This document shows, one piece after another, positions 50,134 to 59,501 of a stretch of 64,000 nucleotides of DNA. The notes under the pieces were generated by a model. The model saw only the letters and a list, made by a program, of their open reading frames with translations, ran no database searches and had not been told where the DNA came from. Positions within the stretch are counted from its first letter, which is position 1. Each line of letters begins with the position of its first letter. The stretch comes from Campylobacteraceae bacterium (GTDB taxonomy: Bacteria; Campylobacterota; Campylobacteria; Campylobacterales; Sulfurovaceae), in the NCBI GenBank assembly GCA_027068975.1, contig JALXFN010000074.1, positions 1 through 64,000 of the forward strand. Reading direction: 5' to 3'. Position numbers and translations under genes: made by a program.

Positions 50134-50484
50134 AAAGTTCTTATTTCACTTCATCTTTAAGAGGGCTTGTTCAGTCACTTACTATTCGTAAGCTCCTTCT
50201 TAACAACTCTTAAATCTAAAGCAAATTAAGAATTTTTTGGTTTATTTTTCACTTTTTTTTACGAAATTTCATAATTATAAACACAAAAACTATTTTAACC
50301 TTTTAGAAATTGGTTTTATAATATTTTATTTCTATTAAAAAGATTAATTACTGTGTAATTTTGTAAACCTTAAGAGTATTATAATATATTACAATAGTTA
50401 AAATACTTATTTTCACGATTCCTCTTATATCATTTGATATAACTCATCATCATTAATAATATTATATATACCTTGGGAGATTTT
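50134..50484 (+). promoter_or_regulatory. 351-bp AT-rich intergenic region before the Kef-type antiporter
   Basis: No gene can be supported here. A small inverted repeat CTTAC-TATTC-GTAAG lies at about 50177-50191, long T-runs follow, and TATAAT-like boxes occur at about 50377-50390. TTGGGAGA just before 50485 provides the ribosome site of the next gene. Confidence 0.4.
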
Positions 50485-52104
50485 ATGGAGCAGCTATTAA
50501 TCGGAATTATTATTACAATTGCTATTGCCACTGTGGTTAACGTTTTTTTAAAAAAGTTGGATATACCAACCGTTATTGGTTACATTTTTACAGGTTTAAT
50601 TATTTCACAAATTTATAATTTTGGAGAGCATGATAAGGAAACTTTGGAACACTTGGCTGAGTTTGGAATTGTATTTCTTATGTTTACTATAGGTTTAGAA
50701 TTCTCCATTTCTCAAATGAAATCAATGAAGAGAGAAGTTTTTGTTTATGGAACTTTACAAGTTGTGCTTTCTACATTACTTTTTACATTTATAACACATT
50801 ACTTTTTTGATGTTGCTTTAAAAAGTTCTATAGTTATTGGTATGGCATTGTCGCTCTCTTCTACAGCTATTGTTATTAAAATTTTAAATGAAAATGGTGA
50901 AATCCACAGTGGTTATGGACGTATTACTTTAGGAGTGTTACTTTTTCAAGACTTAGCTGTCATTCCTATGCTTTTAATGATTTCTATTTTTACATCAGAA
51001 AATGCCTCTGTTTCAGAGCTATTAACGCAGACTATTATTTCTGCTGCTATTGTATTTGTTATTATATTTATAGTAGGTAAGTTTTTTATAGAACACTTTT
51101 TTGATTTTGTTATCAACTCTGATAGTGAAGAGATTTTTTTAGCAGCAGTTTTTTTAATAGTTATTGCAGCTTCTGTATTAGCAGAGCATTTTGGCTTTTC
51201 TTATACACTAGGGGCTTTTCTTTCGGGTATGACCATAGCAGAGACAAAGTATCGTTTTAAAGTTGAGTCTGACCTTGTTCCTTTTAGAGATATATTGTTA
51301 GGTGTATTTTTTATAACGATTGGTATGCAGATAAACTTAAATATTATTGTTGAGTATGGAGGAACTATTTTAGGGTTCATGGTACTTATTATGCTTTTAA
51401 AGGCACTTATACTGTTTGTAGCACTACGTTTTTTTATGCAAAATCGTTCAGCAGTCAAGAGTGCATTTGCACTTATGCAAGTAGGTGAGTTTGGATTGGC
51501 AATTTTTGCCTTGGCAAGTGCCAATGGGCTTATTAGCACAGAAATAAATCAAATTATGATTGTAACCATTGTTCTCTCCATGATATTGACACCATTTATT
51601 TTGAAAAATGTCTCTTCCTTAGCTGATTTTCTTTTTGTAGTACCTACAGAATTGCGTGAACGAGCTTTAAAATCAGTAGGTTTTGAGAATCATATTATAG
51701 TATGTGGATATGGATCGGTAGGTAAACAGTTGGTAAAAAAATTAAAAAAAAATAATACGCTATATGTAATTTTAGAGCATGATGTAAAATTGGTAGATGA
51801 AGCTATCGCTAAGGGAGAAAAGTCTATATTTTTAGCCAATGCTGCACGAAAAAATATTTTAGAGCATTTTGGGGTTAAACAAGCAATGGCAGTAGTTACT
51901 GCTGTAAATAATGCTCATCAGTTACGTCTTATTTGTGAAAATATAGACTCTTTTGGTAATGAGATTAACTCGGTAGTTACTGTTAAAAACAGATCACAAG
52001 AAGAGAGTATTGCTGATTTAAATATTACCCATGTTATTAATAGACGAGAGACCATTACAGAGCTTTTAGCCAATCAGCTTTGTGCTTTTAAAAAGGCATT
52101 GTAA
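50485..52104 (+). CDS. Kef-type cation:proton antiporter (CPA2) with RCK domain
   Basis: A 539-residue CPA2 transporter. The ATG at 50485 with GGGAG before it is chosen over the TTG at 50473. About 12 helices, with IPTVIGYIFTGLIIS, EFGIVFLMFTIGLEFS, ALSLSSTAIVIKILNE, LLFQDLAVIPMLLM (the QD motif) and FSYTLGAFLSGMTIAETKYR. Residues about 400-539 are a TrkA-N/RCK domain (HIIVCGYGSVGKQLVKKL) that binds nucleotide and gates the channel. K+ or Na+ for H+; ion not determined. No KefF-like ancillary gene. Confidence 0.93.
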   Translation: MEQLLIGIIITIAIATVVNVFLKKLDIPTVIGYIFTGLIISQIYNFGEHDKETLEHLAEFGIVFLMFTIGLEFSISQMKSMKREVFVYGTLQVVLSTLLFTFITHYFFDVALKSSIVIGMALSLSSTAIVIKILNENGEIHSGYGRITLGVLLFQDLAVIPMLLMISIFTSENASVSELLTQTIISAAIVFVIIFIVGKFFIEHFFDFVINSDSEEIFLAAVFLIVIAASVLAEHFGFSYTLGAFLSGMTIAETKYRFKVESDLVPFRDILLGVFFITIGMQINLNIIVEYGGTILGFMVLIMLLKALILFVALRFFMQNRSAVKSAFALMQVGEFGLAIFALASANGLISTEINQIMIVTIVLSMILTPFILKNVSSLADFLFVVPTELRERALKSVGFENHIIVCGYGSVGKQLVKKLKKNNTLYVILEHDVKLVDEAIAKGEKSIFLANAARKNILEHFGVKQAMAVVTAVNNAHQLRLICENIDSFGNEINSVVTVKNRSQEESIADLNITHVINRRETITELLANQLCAFKKAL

Positions 52105-52144
52105 AAACTTGATATAATAAACTTCTAATTGAAGGAGTACTTTT

Positions 52145-52852
52145 ATGTCAAAAAATTTTAAAAAAATTATCTATACTATTTTAACACTCTCTTTTGTGGT
52201 TGCTTGGGTTTGGGCAGCCATAGAGCCTATTCATTACGATGATTGGCTTTTAGAAAATATTTTGGTTTTTATACTTATTGGACTTATATTTTTTACGGGT
52301 CGTTACTTTGAGTTTTCTATTCTCTCATACACTTTCATTACTGTTTTTATGATTTTACATGTTATTGGTTCTCACTATACCTATGCAGAAGTACCTTGGG
52401 GTGTAACTTTGGGTGAGTGGTTGGGAACAGAGAGAAATATGTATGACCGATTGGTTCATCTGCTTTTTGGTGTGTTATTTGTCTATCCCGTTCGTGAGAT
52501 GTCTGTACGAATTGCAAAGACCAAAGGTTTTTGGGGGTATTTTGTACCATTTATGATTATCTCCTCTTTTGCAGGTTTTTATGAAATAGTAGAATGGATA
52601 GCAGCAACTGTAGTTGACCCAGAAGCTGGAGCAGCATTTTTAGGTTCACAGGGTGATATTTGGGATGCACAAAAAGATATGCTTTTGGCAATTGTTGGCT
52701 CACTTGGTACACTTTTTCTTGTTATGATTGTTCATATGATTTTTAATCGAGATTTTTATCATGAGTTCAAAGATAGTTTCAAATTAGCTAAAAATGATGA
52801 ACCAATGGGGGAAGTAGAGTTAGAGAAGATGATAAAAAATAATTTACAATAG
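52145..52852 (+). CDS. DUF2238/YjdF-like membrane protein
   Basis: A 235-residue inner-membrane protein with six helices. The family pattern is visible: AIEPIHYDDWLLENILVF, HVIGSHYTYAEVPWG, NMYDRLVHLLFGVLFVYPVRE (YDR..H), FAGFYEIVEWIAA and LGSQGDIWDAQKDML (GDxWDAQ.D). Function unknown. AAGGAG precedes the ATG, 40 bp after the antiporter, so they may be cotranscribed. Ends at a strong hairpin. Confidence 0.88.
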   Translation: MSKNFKKIIYTILTLSFVVAWVWAAIEPIHYDDWLLENILVFILIGLIFFTGRYFEFSILSYTFITVFMILHVIGSHYTYAEVPWGVTLGEWLGTERNMYDRLVHLLFGVLFVYPVREMSVRIAKTKGFWGYFVPFMIISSFAGFYEIVEWIAATVVDPEAGAAFLGSQGDIWDAQKDMLLAIVGSLGTLFLVMIVHMIFNRDFYHEFKDSFKLAKNDEPMGEVELEKMIKNNLQ

Positions 52853-52854
52853 TT

Positions 52855-52889
52855 AAAAAGCTTAATATCAATATTAAGCTTTTTATAGA
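52855..52889. terminator. Bidirectional terminator between the DUF2238 gene and rlpA
   Basis: AAAAAGCTTAATAT (52855-52868) and ATATTAAGCTTTTT (52871-52884) form a 14-bp perfect inverted repeat. With A-run on one side and T-run on the other it can end transcription from both convergent genes. Confidence 0.8.
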
Positions 52890-52912
52890 TATCTAAAAAA
52901 CATTAGAGAATC

Positions 52913-53737
52913 TTATGAAAGTTTATATGCTCCAGCAAATTTTTTAGAGCTAAGAATTTTTTTAGCTTCACTTGTACTACATTTTATAACTACTCTATAA
53001 GCTGTTTTCTTTTGACTTTTAATATATTTTTTAACAATTATAGCATTTTTTAAATGGTGCTTTTTATTAAAATTTCTTGCTTGTTGTTTTGTAGAGAATG
53101 ATGCTAGTTGTATTCTTTTTTCTTTTTTACTTGAATGTTTACTAATTTTTTTAGAAACTTTTTTCTTGTAGAATTTTTTACTTTTTTTTGCGAAAACTCT
53201 CTTTTTTATTTTAGTTTTATACTTTTTTAAATTATGCTTTTTTTGTACAAATCTTTTCTTAGATTTTTTATGGCTTTTTTTGTGTTTTTTAGAAGATCTC
53301 TTTCCTCTTGAAGAGAGTACCTCTATTTTAACTTTACTGACTCCTTTATGAATCATACCAATTTTTTTTGCAGCACCATAAGAGAGGTCAATTTTTCGAG
53401 TTGAGTGAAAAGGTCCTCTGTCATTAACTCTTACTATTACTGACCTTCTATTTCTAAGGTTTGTAACTTTTAGACGTGTTCCCAAAGCGTATGTTTTATG
53501 TGCAGCAGTCATACCATACATGTTATAACGCTCACCACTAGCTGTTAATCTACCATGAAAAGGGTTACCGTACCAACTGGCTTTACCTATTTTTGTGTAA
53601 CCTTTATGCACATATTTAGGGTAGTACTTAATACCTCTATCTTTGTAGGCTAGGATATTTTTGTCGAGTGCATAGAGTGACGAACTAAGAAGCAACATTG
53701 CTATCAATGTACTTTTTATAATATTATTTAACTTCAT
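52913..53737 (-). CDS. rlpA: RlpA-like lytic transglycosylase with SPOR domain
   Basis: A 274-residue exported protein. Signal [16 protein letters not shown]; double-psi beta-barrel about 47-130 ([52 protein letters not shown], the catalytic Asp/His pattern); then about 70 residues that are half Lys with Ser and Phe; and a C-terminal SPOR domain ([36 protein letters not shown]) binding denuded septal glycan. RlpA acts at the division site. The Lys-rich linker is unusually basic and may bind anionic wall or membrane polymers. Confidence 0.9.
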   Translation of the reverse strand: MKLNNIIKSTLIAMLLLSSSLYALDKNILAYKDRGIKYYPKYVHKGYTKIGKASWYGNPFHGRLTASGERYNMYGMTAAHKTYALGTRLKVTNLRNRRSVIVRVNDRGPFHSTRKIDLSYGAAKKIGMIHKGVSKVKIEVLSSRGKRSSKKHKKSHKKSKKRFVQKKHNLKKYKTKIKKRVFAKKSKKFYKKKVSKKISKHSSKKEKRIQLASFSTKQQARNFNKKHHLKNAIIVKKYIKSQKKTAYRVVIKCSTSEAKKILSSKKFAGAYKLS

Positions 53738-53876
53738 TGAATAATATCTCCTAATTTAAAATAATTTTGAAATTATAATATTTAAAACTGTTAATAAGAT
53801 TATAATGTGAAAAATTTTTATATTTTTCTGAAAGGTGGCAGTTTTGTATTCGAGATAGAATTTTTGATTCAACCTC

Positions 53877-53954
53877 AAAGTTTAGTCAACTAGACTAAAC
53901 TTTATTTATAAAAAAAACTAAACCCTTGAATATTTACAAAAAATATAATATAAT
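53877..53954 (+). promoter_or_regulatory. htpG promoter with an upstream 27-bp inverted repeat
   Basis: A sigma-70 promoter is readable: -35 TTGAAT (53926-53931), 17-bp spacer, -10 TATAAT (53949-53954). Upstream AAAGTTTAGTC (53877-53887), AACTA, GACTAAACTTT (53893-53903) form 11-bp perfect arms, centred about 70 bp before the start. It is not a CIRCE or HAIR element. The 253-bp gap 53738-53990 holds no other feature besides the rlpA promoter region. Confidence 0.55.
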
Positions 53955-53990
53955 CCCCAAAAAATTTATCTATAGAAAGGAACATATACG

Positions 53991-55853
53991 ATGGCAAAAC
54001 ATCAGTTTCAAACAGAGATAGGGCAACTCTTAAAATTAATGACCCATTCACTTTACTCAAATAAAGAGATATTTATACGAGAGTTGGTTTCAAACTCTTC
54101 AGATGCGATTGATAAGTTTAATTACATGCAACTAACCGATGAAAAGTTCAAAGAAGAGAACTGGTCAGGTAAAATAAATATTACCATTGATGATAAAGAT
54201 AACTCTTTGACTATTGCTGATAATGGTATTGGTATGAATGAAGAGGATTTAATGAACAACCTTGGTACCATTGCCAAGTCTGGAACCAAATCGTTTGTAG
54301 AGTCCCTAACAGGTGATGCGAAGAAAGACTCTAACCTTATTGGTCAATTTGGGGTTGGTTTCTACTCTGTATTTATGGTTTCAAATCATGTTGATGTCAT
54401 TACTAAAAAAGCAGGAGAAGACCAAGCTTATAAGTTTAGTACCGATGGAACAGGTGAGTTTGAGATTGTACCAGTAACCAAAGAGTCACATGGAACAGTT
54501 ATCTACATTAAACTAAAAGATGAAGAGAAAGAGTTTTTATCTAAATGGAGAGTAGAAGAGGTTGTTAAGAAGTACTCAAATCATATTGCCTACCCTATCT
54601 TCTTAAACTACTGGGACGAAGAGACAACAGGTGAGGGAGAAGAAAAAGAGACTAAACGTGTTAAAAAGTCTGAGCAGATAAATGCAGCAACAGCACTCTG
54701 GACACTTCCAAAAGCACAGCTAAAAAAAGAGGACTACATAGAGTTCTACAAAACTTTAGCACATGGTGATGATGAGCCTTTAACCTACTTACATAACAAA
54801 GTAGAGGGTGCAACGGAGTATACAACACTCTTTTACCTTCCTAAAAAAGCACCAATGGATATGTATAGAGCTGACTATCAGTCTCACATTAAACTCTATG
54901 TTAAGAGAGTTTTTATTACCGATGATGATAAAGAACTACTTCCTACATATTTACGTTTTGTGCATGGAATTATTGACTCTGAGGATTTACCACTTAATGT
55001 TAGTCGTGAGATTCTTCAAGAGAACCGAATTTTGGCAAATATTAAACAAAATGCGACTAAAAAAATACTTCAAGCGATTAAAAAGCTAAAAGGTGAAGAT
55101 TCGGAGTTATTCACAGAACAGTATAATAAAGTGATAAAAGAGGGAATATTCCAAGACCATACGAACAAAGATTTGCTTCTTGACATTGTAAAATACAAAT
55201 CTTCTACCCAAGAGGGTATGGTAAGTTTTGCAGATTATGTTAGTCGTGGTGACTCTGAGAAAAAAGAGATTTACTACATTACAGGTGAAGATGAGAAGGT
55301 TCTTAGAAACTCTCCACTACTAGAAGCGTATAAAAAAGCGAACATTGAAGTACTGATTATGGACGACAAAGAGATAGATGAGATAGTAACACCATCTATT
55401 GGTCAATATAAAGAGTGGTCGTTGAAAGATATTACGACTATTGATGCTCCTGACTCTAAAACAGAGGAAGAGAAAGAGGAGATTAGCAAAGAGTTTAAGT
55501 CTTTGACTGACAAGATTAAAGAGGTACTTGGTGAAGATGTAAAAGAGGTTAAAACCACTACCAGACTAACATCTAGCCCATCTTGTGTGGTTAAAGATAG
55601 CTCAGACCCAATGGCTGGAATGGCTCATATGTTCGCACAAATGGGACAACCTGTTCCAGAGACACCACTTATCTTAGAGGTAAACCCAGAACATGCTATG
55701 ATTCAGAAGTTAGATAAGCTAGAGAACCAAGATTTGTTTGCTGATATGGCATGGATTTTACTTGACTCTGCTAAACTATCAGAAGGTTTAGAACCAAAAG
55801 ACAAGTCAGCGTTTGCCTTAAGAGTTTCAAAAGTAGCTACAGAGGCTTTATAA
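53991..55853 (+). CDS. htpG: Molecular chaperone HtpG (Hsp90)
   Basis: A 620-residue Hsp90. GHKL ATPase: HQFQTEIGQLLKLMTHSLYSNKEIFIRELVSNSSDAIDKF, ADNGIGMNEEDL, LGTIAKSGTKSF, GQFGVGFYSVFMV; middle domain with GIIDSEDLPLNVSREILQ (catalytic Arg); C-terminal dimerisation domain. Length fits. Single gene from its own promoter; AAAGGA before the ATG. Confidence 0.97.
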   Translation: MAKHQFQTEIGQLLKLMTHSLYSNKEIFIRELVSNSSDAIDKFNYMQLTDEKFKEENWSGKINITIDDKDNSLTIADNGIGMNEEDLMNNLGTIAKSGTKSFVESLTGDAKKDSNLIGQFGVGFYSVFMVSNHVDVITKKAGEDQAYKFSTDGTGEFEIVPVTKESHGTVIYIKLKDEEKEFLSKWRVEEVVKKYSNHIAYPIFLNYWDEETTGEGEEKETKRVKKSEQINAATALWTLPKAQLKKEDYIEFYKTLAHGDDEPLTYLHNKVEGATEYTTLFYLPKKAPMDMYRADYQSHIKLYVKRVFITDDDKELLPTYLRFVHGIIDSEDLPLNVSREILQENRILANIKQNATKKILQAIKKLKGEDSELFTEQYNKVIKEGIFQDHTNKDLLLDIVKYKSSTQEGMVSFADYVSRGDSEKKEIYYITGEDEKVLRNSPLLEAYKKANIEVLIMDDKEIDEIVTPSIGQYKEWSLKDITTIDAPDSKTEEEKEEISKEFKSLTDKIKEVLGEDVKEVKTTTRLTSSPSCVVKDSSDPMAGMAHMFAQMGQPVPETPLILEVNPEHAMIQKLDKLENQDLFADMAWILLDSAKLSEGLEPKDKSAFALRVSKVATEAL

Positions 55854-56020
55854 TAGAAAACATTAGAAATTATTCAATATTAATTTAAAATATTTATTAT
55901 ATGAAAATAAATTAATTGTGTTTTAAGTTTTTATCACATGGTGAATAAAGTGTGAATAAAACTTGTTTTAAAGTGAATAATTTCTAGTATTATAGAAACA
56001 GAAAAGAAAAAAGGATAAAA

Positions 56021-56659
56021 ATGAACAAGCATATTAAAAGAATTTCAAACTATGCTATGGTTGGTGGTGTAGGAACAATGGTTATGGCAACTCTGCAAGG
56101 GTGTGGCGATGACCCTGCAATTCATCAACAGCAACAGCCTCAACAACAAGCACAAGAACAGAGTGTGGTAAAAGAGGGAGCAACCGTAACTATTGAGAAA
56201 CAACCTAATGGTTCTTATAAAATTATAGATGAAGCTCCAAGTGTTAAAACACGTGTAATTGTTGTAGAAGATGGAAAAGAGCGAATCTTAACACAAGAAG
56301 AGATAGACAAATTGGTTAAAGAGGAAGAGGCAAAAGTTGATGCGGGAACATCTAAATTAACTCAGAATCCTGAAGAGGTTAAAGAATCAGGTGGTATGGG
56401 TCTTGCTGGTACACTTATGGCTTCTATGGCAGCTGGTATGGTAGGTTCTATGCTTATGAACAAGCTTATGAACAATCAAAACTATCAACAAAATAGAAGA
56501 ACTACTTATAAGTCTCCACAAACTTACTCAAAGTCACAAAACTCTTTTAAGAAGAATGCAGCGGCTAGAAGTGCAGCTAAGAGTTCTTCTCCTAAAAAGT
56601 CTGGTTTTTTCTCTGGTAAAAAATCATCATCGGCAAAATCATCAAGTTTTGGTGGATAA
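56021..56659 (+). CDS. UPF0323 family lipoprotein
   Basis: A 212-residue lipoprotein (YAMVGGVGTMVMATLQGCGDD, lipobox LQGC) typical of Campylobacterota UPF0323. A Gln-rich stretch follows the Cys, then VVKEGATVTIEKQPNGSYKIIDEAPSVKTRVIVV and ERILTQEEIDKLVKEEEAKVDAGTS, a Gly/Met hydrophobic segment (LAGTLMASMAAGMVGSMLMN) and a Ser/Lys-rich tail ending SSFGG. Function unknown; three bases before the ATP-grasp gene, an arrangement recalling E. coli ygiB-ygiC. Confidence 0.88.
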   Translation: MNKHIKRISNYAMVGGVGTMVMATLQGCGDDPAIHQQQQPQQQAQEQSVVKEGATVTIEKQPNGSYKIIDEAPSVKTRVIVVEDGKERILTQEEIDKLVKEEEAKVDAGTSKLTQNPEEVKESGGMGLAGTLMASMAAGMVGSMLMNKLMNNQNYQQNRRTTYKSPQTYSKSQNSFKKNAAARSAAKSSSPKKSGFFSGKKSSSAKSSSFGG

Positions 56660-56662
56660 GTT

Positions 56663-57850
56663 ATGAAACTTCAACCCATTAAAGTACCAGACAATAAGTT
56701 TTTAGAAGAGATAGGTTTCTTTTGGCATACTGACCCTGACAATACACCTTATGTTTCAGACGAAATAGTGGTTATAAACTCTGATGAAGCAGATGCTTAC
56801 TATGAAGCAGCCAATGAGCTTTATGAGATGTTTACAGAAGCTGGTGAGTATGTTATAGAAAATGAACTTTTTCATGAGATAGGTATTCCTTTTAACCTTG
56901 TAGAAGCAGTAAAAATGTCTTGGGAAAATGATGTTCACTGGCATCTGTATGGTCGTTTTGACCTTGCAGGAGGAGTGGATGGTAAACCCATAAAGCTTAT
57001 AGAGTTTAATGCAGATACCCCAACTTCTCTTTTTGAAACCTCTATTTTACAGTGGGCAATGCTCAAACTAAATAATATGGAAGAGTCACATCAGTTTAAC
57101 AACCTTTATGAAGCCTTGGGGGATAACTTTAAACGTCTTATAACCATGGAAGAGAGTGTTGAAGATTTTGATGAGCATTATGAGGGTTGGAAAATCCTCT
57201 TCTCGTCAGTAAGAGACAATGAGGAAGAAGAGAGTACAGTTAAACTTCTACAAACCATTGCTACAGAAGCTGGGTACGAGACAGAGTTTGCCTACATAGA
57301 TGATGTTGAGTTCTCAGGTGAAGAGGGTGTCTTCTATAACGATGAAAACTATGAATACTGGTTTAAGCTTATTCCATGGGAAGATATTGCCATAGAAGAG
57401 AGTGACTTAGCAATGCTACTTACACAAATTATGCAGAACCAAAAAGCGATTATTTTGAATCCTGCTTATACGTTAATGTTCCAGTCAAAAGCATTTATGA
57501 AGATTTTATGGGATTTGTATCCAAATCATCCTCTACTTTTAGAGACAAGTTTTGACCCACTAGAGGGTAAAGCTCAAGTTGAAAAACGTATTTTTGGACG
57601 AGAAGGTGCAAATACCGTTATAGTTGATGAAGATGAAAATGTTATGGCAGAGACTGATGGAGAGTATGGGGAGTTTGGTGTGATTTACCAAGAGTATGTA
57701 GAACTTCCAACCGATGATAAAGGAGAGAGCTATCAAGCTGGTGTATTCTTTGCTTATGAAGGGTGTGGACTCTCTTACCGAAAAGGTGGTCTTATTTTAG
57801 ATAACTACTCTAAGTTTGTTGGGCATAGGGTTGAAGTGGAGCAAGTTTAG
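56663..57850 (+). CDS. Glutathionylspermidine-synthase-like ATP-grasp protein
   Basis: A 395-residue protein of the glutathionylspermidine synthase (YgiC/YjfC) family: HWHLYGRFDLAGGVDGKPIKLIEFNADTPTSLFETSILQW (the 'GR.D.......kllE.N.DtPt' motif), AILNPAYTLMFQSKAFMKILWDLYP, LPLLLETSFDP-like segment, KRIFGREGANTV and YQAGVFFAYEGCGLSYRKGG. It probably forms an amide bond using ATP; the peptide and amine partners are unknown. No amidase domain, unlike E. coli Gss. Confidence 0.9.
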   Translation: MKLQPIKVPDNKFLEEIGFFWHTDPDNTPYVSDEIVVINSDEADAYYEAANELYEMFTEAGEYVIENELFHEIGIPFNLVEAVKMSWENDVHWHLYGRFDLAGGVDGKPIKLIEFNADTPTSLFETSILQWAMLKLNNMEESHQFNNLYEALGDNFKRLITMEESVEDFDEHYEGWKILFSSVRDNEEEESTVKLLQTIATEAGYETEFAYIDDVEFSGEEGVFYNDENYEYWFKLIPWEDIAIEESDLAMLLTQIMQNQKAIILNPAYTLMFQSKAFMKILWDLYPNHPLLLETSFDPLEGKAQVEKRIFGREGANTVIVDEDENVMAETDGEYGEFGVIYQEYVELPTDDKGESYQAGVFFAYEGCGLSYRKGGLILDNYSKFVGHRVEVEQV

Positions 57851-57907
57851 CTTTTGTGTTTTTATAATACCTAAACAATTATCCCAAAAAACTATAAAAC
57901 CAAATAA

Positions 57908-57935
57908 GAGAGCTTATTCAAAAAGATAAGTTCTC
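57908..57935 (+). terminator. Hairpin after the glutathionylspermidine-synthase-like gene
   Basis: GAGAGCTTAT (57908-57917) and ATAAGTTCTC (57926-57935) form a 10-bp stem with one G-T pair. No T-run follows, so it is only a possible terminator. The rest of the 287-bp gap to 58137 is AT-rich with nothing else I can name. Confidence 0.35.
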
Positions 57936-58137
57936 AAACTACATCTTAAACAAATACTCAATAAACTATCATTTATACTATCAATTTTAGTTTGATTTGC
58001 GAGTTTATTTGACACATTTGGATAAGATAGGTCATTTATACTTAAAATAAAAGAGTTATTTTTCTTCTACTTCTTTATTATAATTAATCTTGAACCATTT
58101 ATATGTTATTTTGTTACGCAAATAAAAAAGGAAAAAC

Positions 58138-58632
58138 ATGTTAAATAGTCTATCACTCATTATTATCATGATTTTAACTCTATTTTTAGCATTTTATTGT
58201 GTGGACACTCATAAAGAAAATATCTTAACAATGGTTAATATAGATAAAAATAGTATTAAATCTGTTTCTATTAATGAAGAGAATTTAAGTCAAGAAGCCA
58301 TTAAAGATGTTAAGCCTATTGAAAAAGTCTATGTAGAGGTATTAGCAGAAGAAGAGACAAATGAATCTCAAACAGTTATTGAAAAGGTAGCCCCCCTAGG
58401 ATTAATAGAGACAGAACAAGAGATAGAAGAAGTAGAGCGTGTAGAATCTACTATTGAAGAGTCTATTGTTAACTCTATTAAGGAAGCTACTGTAGAGTCT
58501 GTAGAAAAGGAAAAGGTTATAGAAAAAGTTAAAACTAATGATAAAAAAATCTCTGAATATAGTGAAGGTTATAAGCTTGATGATTTAGAGAAGATGATAA
58601 GAGAAGAGTTAAACAAAGGGAATAAGGAATAG
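58138..58632 (+). CDS. Membrane-anchored acidic coiled-coil-like protein
   Basis: A 164-residue protein not recognised. One N-terminal helix (LNSLSLIIIMILTLFLAFYC) anchors a very Glu/Val/Lys-rich tail (VLAEEETNE, EIEEVERVESTIEESIVNSI, VEKEKVIEKVKTNDKK) that probably forms extended coils. AAAAGGAAAAA precedes the ATG. It lies 2 bp before a second anchored acidic protein, so they may work together. Confidence 0.6.
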   Translation: MLNSLSLIIIMILTLFLAFYCVDTHKENILTMVNIDKNSIKSVSINEENLSQEAIKDVKPIEKVYVEVLAEEETNESQTVIEKVAPLGLIETEQEIEEVERVESTIEESIVNSIKEATVESVEKEKVIEKVKTNDKKISEYSEGYKLDDLEKMIREELNKGNKE

Positions 58633-58634
58633 AT

Positions 58635-59075
58635 ATGGAGACATTAAACATAGTAATAGCAGAGATTTTACTCTGTTTGGCTGTAGCATGGGTATTAGGA
58701 TTTTTAGCAGCATGGATACTTTTTAGAAGAGTTCAAAATGAGTATGAACAAGAGATAGAAGAGTTAGAAGAGAACCTCTCTTATGTGAGTGCTTCTAATA
58801 AAAATCAAGAGAGGGAAATCATAAGTCAAAATTTAAAAATTCGGGAGTTTGAAAAAACTTTAGCTCAAGATACAAAAAATACAAATAAAAAAGATATAAA
58901 TGTTAAAGAAGAGAACACTAAAACAGATAACATTGAAACAGAGAATACTGAAACAGATAATATAAAGACAGAGAGTAGTGAAGAAAAGAGTACTCAAAAA
59001 AATAGTCAAGATGAGGAGATTCTAAGGCTTATAGAAGATAATCTTTACTCACCACCTAAAAAGAAAAGATTGTAA
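58635..59075 (+). CDS. Membrane-anchored coiled-coil protein with short repeats
   Basis: A 146-residue protein with one helix (IVIAEILLCLAVAWVLGFLAAWILF), a coiled coil (VQNEYEQEIEELEENLSYVSASNKNQEREIISQNLKIREFEKTL) and a Thr/Glu/Asn/Lys-rich stretch with repeats of the form TDNIxTExxxTDNIxTE. It ends in a basic SPPKKKRL. Function unknown. Likely cotranscribed with the preceding gene; converges on acpS. Confidence 0.62.
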   Translation: METLNIVIAEILLCLAVAWVLGFLAAWILFRRVQNEYEQEIEELEENLSYVSASNKNQEREIISQNLKIREFEKTLAQDTKNTNKKDINVKEENTKTDNIETENTETDNIKTESSEEKSTQKNSQDEEILRLIEDNLYSPPKKKRL

Positions 59076-59085
59076 AAATCATATT

Positions 59086-59439
59086 TTACTCTTGAGCTAT
59101 AACCACCATAGCAATAGCAAAGCCTCCATCATGGGCTATGGAGAGTGATGAGTTGGTGATTTTATGATACTTTTGAGCTGTTTGGCTTAGTTTGAAGTGT
59201 GGGGCATTTTTTTCATCTTTATAGATGATGATATCATGAAAAGAGAGTTCAGCTCCTATGCCACAGCCTAAGGCTTTTGAGATAGCCTCTTTGGCTGCCC
59301 AGTACCCAGCAACACTCTCTGCTCTTTGAGAGAGTTGTAGCTCTTCTTTGTTTAAAAATTTATTGAGAAATTTATCTCCAAATTTCTCTAATGACTTCTC
59401 TATTCTACTGACTACAGTAATATCTGTTCCTATTTTCAT
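59086..59439 (-). CDS. acpS: Holo-[acyl-carrier-protein] synthase
   Basis: A 117-residue AcpS: MKIGTDITVVSRIEKSLEKFGDKFLNKFLNKEEL with the metal-binding Asp, and SVAGYWAAKEAISKALGCGIGAELSFHDIIIYKDEKNAPHF with the WAAKEA motif; SLSIAHDGGFAIAMVV closes it. It moves phosphopantetheine from CoA to apo-ACP. Standard length. Confidence 0.94.
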   Translation of the reverse strand: MKIGTDITVVSRIEKSLEKFGDKFLNKFLNKEELQLSQRAESVAGYWAAKEAISKALGCGIGAELSFHDIIIYKDEKNAPHFKLSQTAQKYHKITNSSLSIAHDGGFAIAMVVIAQE

Positions 59440-59501
59440 AATGTTAGTTTATCTAATTTTTGGATAAAATAAATAAAAAAATTTAACTATCAAAGAATAA
59501 T

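Noticed and set aside
53877-53903. CIRCE or HspR site upstream of htpG
   Set aside because: The arms do not contain TTAGCACTC/GAGTGCTAA or CTTGAGT/ACTCAAG.
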